Shown here: positions 52,233-61,500 of the stretch, one piece after another | Numbering within the stretch: position 1 is the first letter of the stretch | Layout of the letters: each line of letters starts with the position of its first letter | DNA from: Martinezella rhizogenes | GTDB taxonomy: Bacteria; Pseudomonadota; Alphaproteobacteria; Rhizobiales; Rhizobiaceae | Direction of reading: 5' to 3' | Assembly (NCBI RefSeq): GCF_000799715.1 | Contig: NZ_JUHG01000014.1 | Span: 124,001 to 188,000, forward strand | Length of the DNA: 64,000 nt | Program-made: the position numbers and the translations under genes | Notes under the pieces: generated by a model | Databases searched by the model: none | Seen by the model: the letters and a program-made list of their open reading frames with translations, nothing else | What the model was told of the DNA's origin: nothing

Positions 52233-53315
52233 ATGACGGAACTCGTAACACTTGAAACCCAACTCATGGCCGAGGTGGCCGCAGCGACCGACGAGCAATC
52301 GATCGAAGCCGTCAGGGTGGCCGCGCTCGGCAAGAAGGGCTCGGTTTCGGAACTGCTGAAGACGCTGGGCTCTATGTCGCCGGAAGAGCGGCAGACGCGC
52401 GGTGCTGCGATCAACGCGCTGAAGAATTCGGTGTCTGACGCCATCAACGCCCGCAAGGGCGCGTTGAAGGATGCCGCCATCGACGCGAAGCTGAAGGCGG
52501 AGACCGTCGACGTCAGCCTGCCGGTGCGTTCCTCGCCCGCTGAACGCGGCCGCATCCATCCGATCAGCCAGATCGTCGATGAGATCACCGCGATCTTCGG
52601 CGACATGGGCTTCTCGATCGCCGAGGGACCGGATGTCGAGACTGACTATTATAATTTCACGGCGCTGAACTTCCCCGAAGGGCATCCGGCCCGCGAGATG
52701 CATGACACCTTCTTCTTCCAGCCGGACGAAAAGGGTGAGCGCAAGGTGCTGCGCACCCACACCTCGCCGGTGCAGATCCGCACCATGGAAGCGCAGAAGC
52801 CGCCGATCCGCATCATCATTCCCGGCAAGACCTATCGCCAGGACAGCGACGCCACGCATTCGCCGATGTTCCATCAGGTCGAGGGCCTGGTGATCGACAA
52901 GACGGCGAACGTCGGCAATATCCGCTGGGTGCTGGAAGAATTCTGCAAGACCTTCTTCGAGGTCGACAATGTGACGATGCGGTTCCGCCCGTCCTTCTTC
53001 CCCTTCACCGAGCCCTCCTTCGAGGTCGATATCCAGTGCGACCGCTCCGGCCCGATCGTCAAGTTCGGCGAGGGCACCGACTGGATGGAAATCCTCGGCT
53101 GCGGCATGGTGCATCCGAACGTGCTGCGCCATGGCGGCCTCGATCCGGATGAGTATCAGGGCTTTGCCTGGGGCATGGGCCTCGACCGCATCGCCATGCT
53201 GAAATACGGCATGCCCGACCTGCGCGACTTCTTCAACGCCGACGTCCGCTGGATGAACCATTACGGCTTCCGCCCGCTCGACATGCCGACGCTGTTCGGC
53301 GGTTTGAGCGCGTAA
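52233..53315 (+). CDS. pheS: phenylalanyl-tRNA synthetase alpha subunit
   Basis: This 360-residue class II synthetase subunit has the N-terminal coiled-coil tRNA-binding region (residues 1-90), motif 2 LRTHTSPVQIRTM with the TYRQDSDATHSPMFHQVEG stretch, and motif 3 GFAWGMGLDRIAML near the end. It charges tRNA-Phe as part of an alpha2beta2 enzyme with PheT, encoded 15 nt downstream. Confidence 0.98.
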   Translation: MTELVTLETQLMAEVAAATDEQSIEAVRVAALGKKGSVSELLKTLGSMSPEERQTRGAAINALKNSVSDAINARKGALKDAAIDAKLKAETVDVSLPVRSSPAERGRIHPISQIVDEITAIFGDMGFSIAEGPDVETDYYNFTALNFPEGHPAREMHDTFFFQPDEKGERKVLRTHTSPVQIRTMEAQKPPIRIIIPGKTYRQDSDATHSPMFHQVEGLVIDKTANVGNIRWVLEEFCKTFFEVDNVTMRFRPSFFPFTEPSFEVDIQCDRSGPIVKFGEGTDWMEILGCGMVHPNVLRHGGLDPDEYQGFAWGMGLDRIAMLKYGMPDLRDFFNADVRWMNHYGFRPLDMPTLFGGLSA

Positions 53316-53330
53316 GCAAGGATCGATGAC

Positions 53331-55754
53331 ATGAAATTCACACTCTCCTGGCTGAAAGAGCACCTGGAAACGGACGCCACGCTCGACGAGATCTGCGCCC
53401 GCCTGACGATGATCGGGCTGGAGGTCGAGGATGTCGACGACAAGGCGGCTTTCAAGCCCTTCGTCATCGCCAAGGTTCTGTCCGCCGAAAAGCATCCGCA
53501 GGCCGATCGCCTGAAGGTGCTGATGGTCGATACTGGCACCGGTAAGCCGATCCAGGTCGTCTGCGGCGCGCCGAATGCGCGTGCGGGCCTCGTCGGTGCC
53601 TTCGCGGCGCCCGGCACCTATGTTCCTGGCATCGACGTGACGCTGGCGGTCGGCAACATCCGTGGCGTCGAAAGCCACGGCATGATGTGCTCCGAAAAGG
53701 AGCTGGAAATCTCCGACAGCCATGACGGCATCATCGACTTGCCCGATGACGCGCCCGTCGGCACCAGTTATGCCGCCTATGCCGGCCTCGACGATCCGAT
53801 GATCGAGATCAACCTGACGCCGAACCGTCCCGATTGCACCGGGGTCTACGGCATCGCCCGCGATCTCGCCGCCTCCGGCCTCGGCACGCTGAAGCCGCGC
53901 GGCGTTCCGTCCTTCGCTGTCGAAGGCGAGACGCCTGTGGACGTGAAGATCGAATTGGACGACATGCGCCTCTGCCCCGGCTTCGCGCTTCGCCTAGTGC
54001 GCGGCGTCAAGAACGGCCCGAGCCCGAAATGGATGCAGCAGCGGCTGCAGGCGATCGGCCTTCGCCCGATCAGCGCGCTGGTCGACATCACCAATTATAT
54101 GACCTTCGATCAGGGCCGGCCGATGCACGTCTTCGACGCCGCCAAGGTCAAAGGCAACCTCGTCGTTCGCCGCGCCAAGGACGGTGAGACCGTGCTGGCG
54201 CTCGATCAGCGCGAATACAAGCTTGGCCCGAACAATGTCGTCATCGCCGATGACAACGGCATCGAATCGATCGGCGGCATCATGGGCGGCGAGCATTCCG
54301 GCTGCGACGAGAACACCGTCGACGTGCTGATCGAATCCGCGCTCTGGGATCCGATGAACATCGCCAAGAGCGGCCGCGGCCTCGGCATCATCACCGATGC
54401 CCGCTACCGTTTCGAGCGCGGCGTCGATCCGGAATATATGGTTCCGGGCCTCGAGCGCACCACCGAGCTGGTACTCGCCTGCTGCGGCGGCACCGCCGCC
54501 AAGGCCAAGGTCGAGGGCTACAAGGGTTATGACGCCAAGATCGTCGATTTCCCCTTCTCCGAGGTCAAGCGCTTGACCGGCCTTGATGTCTCGACGGAAG
54601 AGGGCAGGTCGATCCTGACGAAGCTTGGCTTCTCGGTTTCCGGCTCCGGCGAGCGCGTCTCCGTCGCCGTTCCGCCCTGGCGCTCCGATGTCGACGGCAA
54701 GGCCGATCTGGTCGAAGAGATCATGCGTATCCATGGCGTCGACAATATCAAGCCGCAGCCGCTTAGCAGCCACGGCGCCGTCAACGGCAAGATCCTGACG
54801 ACATTGCAGATCCGTACCCGTACCGCCAAGCGCGCGCTTGCCTCGCGCGGCATGCTGGAAGCCGTCACCTGGTCGTTCATCTCGGAAGATCAGGCCAAGC
54901 TCTTCGGCGGCGGCACCTCGGCGCTGAAGCTTGCGAACCCGATCGCCGCCGACATGTCCGACATGCGCCCGTCGCTGCTGCCGGGCCTGCTCTCGGCCGC
55001 CCAGCGCAATGCCGACAAGGGCTATGGCGACGTCGCGATCTTCGAAGTCTCCGGCACTTATGAGAACGACCGGCCGGAAGGCCAGCGCCGCGTTGCCGGC
55101 GGCATCCGTCGCGGCACGGCGACGCTCGCCGGTGCCGGCCGCATGTGGTCGAACGCCGCCAAGGGCGGCGGCAAGCCGGTCGATGTCTTCGACGCTAAGG
55201 CCGATGCGCTGGCGGTGCTCGAAGCCTGTGGTCTTCCAATGGGCAACATCCAGATCGAGCAGGGCGGTCCCGCCTGGTATCATCCGGGCCGCTCCGGCAC
55301 GATCAAGATGGGTCCGAAGGTCGTGCTCGGCTATTTCGGCGAATTCCATCCGAAGACGCTGGAAGCCCTCGACGTCACCGGCGCGCTGGCCGGCTTCGAA
55401 GTCTATATCGACGCCATGCCGGAACCAAAGAAGAAGGCGACGCGCACCAAGCCCGCGTTGGAGCTTTCGCCCTTCCAGGCCGTCAAGCGCGACTTCGCCT
55501 TCGTGGTCGACAAGTCGGTGGAAGCCGGCGCCATTATCCGCGCCGCCACCGGCGCCGACCGCAAGCTGATCACCGGCGTCAACGTCTTCGATATTTTCGA
55601 GGGCGCATCGCTCGGCGAGGATAAGAAGTCGATCGCCATCGAGGTGCAGATCCAGCCGGCCGAGCGCACGCTGACCGATGAGGATTTCGAAGCGCTGACG
55701 CAGAAGATAGTCGCCAATGTGACGAAGACGACGGGTGGGGTTTTGCGGGGGTAA
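53331..55754 (+). CDS. pheT: phenylalanyl-tRNA synthetase beta subunit
   Basis: This 807-residue protein has the full bacterial beta-subunit layout: an N-terminal EMAP-type tRNA-binding domain (residues about 40-150), B3/B4 editing domain, B5 domain, a catalytic-like core, and C-terminal ferredoxin-fold anticodon-binding domain (FDX-ACB, from about 710). The editing domain removes Tyr charged by mistake. It forms the enzyme with PheS. A palindromic repeat element starts 40 nt after the stop. Confidence 0.98.
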   Translation: MKFTLSWLKEHLETDATLDEICARLTMIGLEVEDVDDKAAFKPFVIAKVLSAEKHPQADRLKVLMVDTGTGKPIQVVCGAPNARAGLVGAFAAPGTYVPGIDVTLAVGNIRGVESHGMMCSEKELEISDSHDGIIDLPDDAPVGTSYAAYAGLDDPMIEINLTPNRPDCTGVYGIARDLAASGLGTLKPRGVPSFAVEGETPVDVKIELDDMRLCPGFALRLVRGVKNGPSPKWMQQRLQAIGLRPISALVDITNYMTFDQGRPMHVFDAAKVKGNLVVRRAKDGETVLALDQREYKLGPNNVVIADDNGIESIGGIMGGEHSGCDENTVDVLIESALWDPMNIAKSGRGLGIITDARYRFERGVDPEYMVPGLERTTELVLACCGGTAAKAKVEGYKGYDAKIVDFPFSEVKRLTGLDVSTEEGRSILTKLGFSVSGSGERVSVAVPPWRSDVDGKADLVEEIMRIHGVDNIKPQPLSSHGAVNGKILTTLQIRTRTAKRALASRGMLEAVTWSFISEDQAKLFGGGTSALKLANPIAADMSDMRPSLLPGLLSAAQRNADKGYGDVAIFEVSGTYENDRPEGQRRVAGGIRRGTATLAGAGRMWSNAAKGGGKPVDVFDAKADALAVLEACGLPMGNIQIEQGGPAWYHPGRSGTIKMGPKVVLGYFGEFHPKTLEALDVTGALAGFEVYIDAMPEPKKKATRTKPALELSPFQAVKRDFAFVVDKSVEAGAIIRAATGADRKLITGVNVFDIFEGASLGEDKKSIAIEVQIQPAERTLTDEDFEALTQKIVANVTKTTGGVLRG

Positions 55755-55793
55755 GACGCCCTATCCGTGATTGTTGAGTTCGCGGAGGGTGCG

Positions 55794-55984
55794 GCACCCC
55801 CCTCTGTCACTTTCGTGACATCTCCCCCACAAGGGGGGAGATTGGTAACTCGCAGCACACTTCTGCCTCAAGCAGACATCGAGTCTGCTGAAATTGCAGT
55901 CTATCGTCTTGCAAGGGACGAGCGGCAAACTCCCAACGATCTCCCCCCTTGTGGGGGAGATGTCACGAAGTGACAGAGGGGGGC
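55794..55984. repeat. ~190-bp dispersed element, copy 2, reverse orientation
   Basis: This copy is the reverse complement of the element at 46128-46319. The terminal ~50-bp blocks agree at nearly all positions and the centre shares stretches such as GCCTCAAGC and TCTGCTGAAAT. Ends fold into the same nested hairpins. It lies between the convergent stops of pheT and the NTF2-like gene. It has no coding sequence. Confidence 0.85.
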
Positions 55985-56035
55985 ATCAGAGGCTCGGCAT
56001 AGACGGTGTATCCTTGAGATATCGGCTATGCCCAC

Positions 56036-56395
56036 TCATCGATGCAAATGATAAACCTTATTCACCACGCTCCAGCGCCCGTCGATCTTCAGCAGTGATA
56101 GATAATCCGAAAACCGCATCCCGGCGAACTCGTCGACGACCTTGACGCTTGCCGCGTCTCCCTCGATGTCGATCAGCTCGATCTCCATCAGCGGTATTGT
56201 GTCGGGCGGCGCGCTGCCCTCCTCGACAATGGCTGCGATGAATTCGTCGCGGGTCATCCACTCCACCGCGCCCTGATAGTTGCCGATGATCGCCGCGCGT
56301 GGATGCAGCGCCTTGCGCAGCGCCGGCTCATTCGCGAATGCCATGCCATCGACATAGAGGTGAACAACCGCGCGGATTGCCTGCTCTTCCGACAT
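56036..56395 (-). CDS. NTF2-like protein (lumazine-binding-like)
   Basis: This 119-residue protein starts at MSEEQAIRAVVHLYVDG with GAGGA upstream. Helices at the start and a curved sheet ending in GRWSVVNKVYHLHR fit NTF2-like domains, and MTRDEFIAAIVEEG resembles the lumazine-binding-like subgroup. No active-site residue can be named. It lies downstream of pbpC on the same strand, 94 nt away, and the link may be incidental. Confidence 0.82.
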   Translation of the reverse strand: MSEEQAIRAVVHLYVDGMAFANEPALRKALHPRAAIIGNYQGAVEWMTRDEFIAAIVEEGSAPPDTIPLMEIELIDIEGDAASVKVVDEFAGMRFSDYLSLLKIDGRWSVVNKVYHLHR

Positions 56396-56489
56396 CTCGT
56401 CATTCCTCGTTTGAGTATCCGGTAAAGTAACACGAACGGGCTGGGCTGGCAAAAAAGCGGCAGCACGATCTTGCTCAGTCCGCGTCTTT

Positions 56490-58577
56490 TTATTCCACGA
56501 AGACCCTGACACTCGCGGCGCGGCCGGCGGCGTCGATGACGGTCAGCGTCGAATAGCCGGCGCCGTCGGGCACCCATTGATTGGTGCGGCGGCGGGAGAG
56601 ATCGGGCAGCGGCTTGCCGTTGGCGAGCCAGCGGAACGGCGCGCGGCCGCCCTGCAGCTTCAGCGCCAACGGCATGATCGAGCTGGCACCGCCATTGGCG
56701 CCGAGATCGACGCGCGCTCCCTCCGGCGGATAGACGATCTGTGGCGCCGGCTCGCGGGTCGAAGCCGACAGCAGGCCGGCCGCGGTGACGGAAAAGCGCC
56801 GCTGACTGATCGGCAGTTGGGTCGCGGAAATACGCACCGCGCCCATCGGGGGTGAGGGGAAGGGCGTGATAGCCACACCTGATTTGGCGAAGGCCTCGAA
56901 CAGGATGGGTGCCGCAGAAACATAGCCCGCCAGTCCCGGTACGGCTCCGTTGTCGGGCCGGCCGACCCAGACGCCGAGCACATGCGCGCCATCATAACCG
57001 ATCGACCAGGCATCACGATTGCCGTAGCTGGTGCCGGTCTTGTAGGCGATGCCGAGCTGCTTGCTGCCGCGCGGTGCAATGATGTCGGAGAGAATGTCGG
57101 TGATGTTCCAGGCCGCCACCGGCTCCATCAACGGCTGGTCCTCGATCGGCCCCGGCTGATCCTGAATGCCGTCGCCGATCCGCATCGGCTTGCCGCGATT
57201 GGCAAGGCCGGCATAGAGCTGCACCAGATCCTTGAGCGTGATGCCGACGCCGCCAAGGCCGATGGCAAGGCCCGGAGCCTCGTTCGGCGGCAGCACCGGC
57301 TTCACCTCGGCGCGACGGAAGCGCACCAGCAGCCGCGTTGGCCCGACAGCGTTGAGCAGGCGGATGGCGGGCACGTTGAGCGACAGTTGCAGCGCCTCGC
57401 GCACGCTGACATCACCCTGATAGGTCATGTCGAAATTGCGCGGACGATAGCCATAGAAGTCGGCGGGCCGATCCTCAATGATGGTTTCCTGGGCGACATA
57501 CCCTTCTTCGAAAGCGAGACTGTAGATAAAGGGTTTCAGCGTCGAGCCGGGAGAGCGCAATACGCGGGTCATGTCGATCCAGCCGGAGCGGCTGGAATCG
57601 AAGTAATTGGCCGAGCCCACCTCGCCCACGATCTCGCCGGTCTTGACATCAGCCATGACCATGGCGACCGACACCTTCGGCCCAAGCCGCCGGGAGGCCT
57701 CGTCGGCGACGGCTTCCAGACCCTGCTGAACATCCCGGCGCAGCGTCGTGTGATGCTGGATGATATCAGGCTGCTTGCGCAGCGCGGTCTCAGCCAGATG
57801 CGCTGCATAGGCTGGCAATTGCCGCCGCCTGGCCGGAACCGGAACGAGGGCTGCCCGCTCCGCCTCGCCGTCGCCGACGACGTCGGCCACCGCCGCGCGG
57901 GCGAGCACACGCTTGCGCGCGGCTTCGGCGCTAGCGAGGTTGCGGTCGGGTCGGCGCTTTTCCGGCAGTTGCGGCAGGGCGACCAGCAGGGCCGCCTGCG
58001 CGATGCTCAGCTGTCGGGGCTCCTTGCCAAAATAGGCAAGGCTCGCGGCCCGCACGCCCTCCAGATTACCGCCATAGGGGGCATGCGTTAGGTAGAGGTC
58101 AAGAATCTGTTCTTTGCTGAGCCGCCGCTCGATCTGGATGGCGCGGGCGATCTGCAGTAGCTTGGCCGTCACCGATCGCTCGCTGCGCGGCTCGATCAGG
58201 CGCGCCACCTGCATGGAGAGCGTCGAGCCACCGGAGACGATGCGGCCGTGGGTGACGAGCTGGAGGAAGGCGCGGCCGAACGCCATCGGATCGACGCCGT
58301 GATGGTCGTAGAAGCGCCGGTCCTCATAGGCAACCAGCATGCGCAGGAATTGCGGATCGACGTCACCGACATCCGTCTTCAGCCGCCAGCGCCCCTCCGG
58401 CGTGGCGAAAGCGCGCAGCAACTCGCCATTGGCATCCAGCACCTCGGACGAGACGACACCGGCTCTGTCCAGCGGCGGCGGAAAGGCGCGGTCGGCGGCG
58501 ACAAGGCCAAAGGTCAGCGCCGCCACCGAGAGGGTAGCTGCGCCAAGACCGATCGCAATTTTCCACCGCGCCTTCAT
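56490..58577 (-). CDS. pbpC: penicillin-binding protein 1C
   Basis: This 695-residue bifunctional murein synthase has an N-terminal membrane anchor (residues about 7-28), a glycosyltransferase domain with the catalytic Glu in VAYEDRRFY (residue 85) and GGSTLSMQVARL, a transpeptidase with SPGSTLKP (Ser near 343), LSLN and KTGTS near residue 512, and a PBP1C-type C-terminal domain. It starts 9 nt after the stop of the alpha-2-macroglobulin gene, a pairing known in many bacteria, where the two are thought to defend and repair the cell wall. Confidence 0.96.
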   Translation of the reverse strand: MKARWKIAIGLGAATLSVAALTFGLVAADRAFPPPLDRAGVVSSEVLDANGELLRAFATPEGRWRLKTDVGDVDPQFLRMLVAYEDRRFYDHHGVDPMAFGRAFLQLVTHGRIVSGGSTLSMQVARLIEPRSERSVTAKLLQIARAIQIERRLSKEQILDLYLTHAPYGGNLEGVRAASLAYFGKEPRQLSIAQAALLVALPQLPEKRRPDRNLASAEAARKRVLARAAVADVVGDGEAERAALVPVPARRRQLPAYAAHLAETALRKQPDIIQHHTTLRRDVQQGLEAVADEASRRLGPKVSVAMVMADVKTGEIVGEVGSANYFDSSRSGWIDMTRVLRSPGSTLKPFIYSLAFEEGYVAQETIIEDRPADFYGYRPRNFDMTYQGDVSVREALQLSLNVPAIRLLNAVGPTRLLVRFRRAEVKPVLPPNEAPGLAIGLGGVGITLKDLVQLYAGLANRGKPMRIGDGIQDQPGPIEDQPLMEPVAAWNITDILSDIIAPRGSKQLGIAYKTGTSYGNRDAWSIGYDGAHVLGVWVGRPDNGAVPGLAGYVSAAPILFEAFAKSGVAITPFPSPPMGAVRISATQLPISQRRFSVTAAGLLSASTREPAPQIVYPPEGARVDLGANGGASSIMPLALKLQGGRAPFRWLANGKPLPDLSRRRTNQWVPDGAGYSTLTVIDAAGRAASVRVFVE

Positions 58578-58586
58578 GACCTCTTC

Positions 58587-61500
58587 TTATTGCTGTGCCG
58601 CCTGCACCTCCATGCGGCCCATCGCCGTGCGAGCCGAGAATTGCGGACGATACATGTCCTCGACGCTCGCGGCCGGATGGTCGTAGGTGCCGGGGGTAAC
58701 GGCGCGCACCACATAGGCAAGGCTCAGATCGCGGCTGCCCCAGGATTCATCGAAGGCGGCAACGAAACGGTCGTTGCGGAACTCGACATGGGCCGGCTGC
58801 ACCTCGCTCAGCCAATCGAAGTTCGATAGCTGCGCGCTGTTGACGATGCTCGGATTGTCGATCTCGAAACCGGCGGGCAGGAGATCAGTCACCAATATGC
58901 GCGACTGCCAGCTGTTGGCCCCGGTAACATGCAGCACCACGACATAGCGCTCGTTCTGCTGTGCCTCCGTAATATTCGCCTCCTCGCCATCGAGCGTGTA
59001 ATATTTGCGCTCGATGGTGAAGCCGTTGCCGCCGGCCGGCAGTGGCGAAACCGGGGCTGCGACCGTGGTCACGGCGGCGGCCAAAGGCTGGCGGGTGGTG
59101 TTGGTGACGGTCAGCGGATGGCCGATCAGGGCGTCGCCGCTCATCTGCGCCATGTAGGTGCCGGTATGGGTCGCGCCGTTGACATCGAGCGTCAAGCCAT
59201 CATCGCCATTCTGCAGCGCGCGGGCGGCAAGCAGCATCCAGGTCTGTTCCTGGGTGCTGGTATAGCGCTTGTTCTGCCATTCGTTGGCAACGACGGTCGA
59301 CAGCTCCGGAACGATCGGAGGCACCGGGCGGCTTTCGGCCGCGAGCGCCAGCACGGCAGCACCATCACGCAGCGACGAGCCGTAATCAGAGCGGGCGAAG
59401 CTGACCTTGGTTACGAGCCCTTGCTGCGACATCTGCAGCGAGTCCACGAAGATGTTGCGCGAACGCTGGGCATCGCCGTAGAGCGCAAGGGCCGCCGCCA
59501 GATGCGCCTTGGACAACGGGGTCGGGAAGTCGTTCAGCATCGTATCGGCGTAGTAGCGTAGATCGCTGATCGAAGCCTTCTTGTTGCGGGCAAGCACATA
59601 GAGCGCATAGGCGATCTCGTTGCCGTTATCCTTGACGTTGGTGTTGGCGCTCAGCGCGTTCTGCAGGTTTTCCAATGCCTGCGCCATGGCCTGATCCGGC
59701 ACGGTGTATTTCTGCTCGCGGGCACGCGTTAGGAAGTCCGTGACATAAGCGTCGAGCCAGAGATCGCCGGAACCCGGACCCCAGAGGCCGAAGCTGCCGG
59801 TGGAGGACTGGTAGGACATTTCGCGGTAAATCGCGTCCTGAACGCGCTGGCGAATTTCCTTGTCGTCGGCAAGGCCGTTCTTGATGGCCAGATCACTGAA
59901 ATAGAGCAGCGGCATCGCGCTGCTGGCCGTCTGCTCGGCGCAGCCATAGGGATAGTGGCTGAGGCTCATCAGCAAGGCCGGCACATCGAAGGCGCCGGAG
60001 CGGCTGACATTGACGCTGACCGAAGCGCCGGGCAGCACGCTGTCGGCGAGCAGGTCGGCATTGACGGTCAGGCTCTTTCCGGGAGCCAGCGAGACGAGCC
60101 GCCGTTCGGTCACCGGCAATTGCGCCGGGCGAACGGGTAGATCGAGCGATTGATCGAGCGACAGTCCGGACGCGCCGGACAGGTTGATCGAAACCGTGCC
60201 GGCCCCCGGCTGTCCGCCGGTCAAGGGCAGGGTGATGTCGTATTTGCCGCCCGGCTGCAGATTGATCGTCTGCTGGGTGGCGCTGGCGTCGACGGTGACG
60301 GCCGCGTTGCCGGTAACCGCCAGTTTGTAGTCGCCGGCGGGTGCATCGGTATTGGCGATGTCGAGCCGCAGATTGGCCTTGTCCCCCGGAGCGAGGAACC
60401 TCGGCAGGCTGGCGGTAACGACAACCGGATCGCGGATGATGACGTCCTGCGTTGCATGCCCGACGCCTGCCTTCGACCAGGCAACCGCCATCAGGCGCGC
60501 CGTGCCGTTGAACTGCGGAATGTCGAAGCTGACATTGGCCTTGCCGTCGGCATCGAGTTTGACCGGGCCGGAGAAGAAGGCGACCAGCTTTTGTGTCGGC
60601 GGGCTCGCCCCCAGGCCGGCCTGTCCGCCGTCGCCGCCGGTGCGCAGCTTGCCGGTCGCACCGAGCGAGCCATCGATCAGACGACCGTAGATGTCGCGGA
60701 TTTCAAGTCCGAGCTGGCGCTGGCCATAATACCACTCGTCCGGTGCCGGTGGCTCGTAGCGCGTCAGGTTGAGAATGCCGACATCGACGGCGGCAAGCGT
60801 CACATAGGCATCCTCGTTGGCGCCGGCTCCCGTCACCTGCACGGCAACGCTCAGAGGCTGGCGCGGCAGGACTTTTGGCGGCGCATCGAGCTTGACCTGC
60901 AGCTTGCGTTCGCCGGGATCGACTGCCGCCCATTTGATACCGATGGCGCGCATCGGCATGCGGCTTTCCTGCGCTTCGCCGGGACGAAAGAGGGTGGCGG
61001 TCAGATAGGTGCCGGCACCCCAATCGGCGGTGACGGGAATATCGACTTCGCCGCCGGTAGCGCCGATATCGGCATTGGCGACCGAAATCAGCGTTTCGGA
61101 ACCCGCCGTCACCATCAACTGGCCGGCATAGCGCGAGGTCACCTTGAGCTTTGCCGTGTCGCCAATATGATAGCTGCTCTTGTCGAGCGAGACTTCCAGT
61201 GCATCCGGCGTTTCGGTCGAGGTCGAGGCGACGTACCAGCCGGCATTGAATTCGACGCTGGATTCCGGGCCGTTCGTATCGGCCGTGTCCACTTCCAGCC
61301 GGTAGCGGCCCCAGGTGACCGGCACGGAGATTTCCGCGCCGTCGGTGGTGGCGTTGACTGTGCCGGTGGCGACCTGCTTGGTCGAGGTGATGGGCTCGTA
61401 TTTCCAGCTATTGCCGTCGCGATACCATTGATAGTCGCGCTCGACGCTGAGGAGCCTCCAGGTCAGGCCCTGCATGGCCTGCTTCTGGCCGTTCTGGTCG

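Noticed and set aside
53994..55349. 451-codon minus-strand frame inside pheT
   Set aside because: pheT has all known domains in this stretch; the opposite frame shows no coding evidence.
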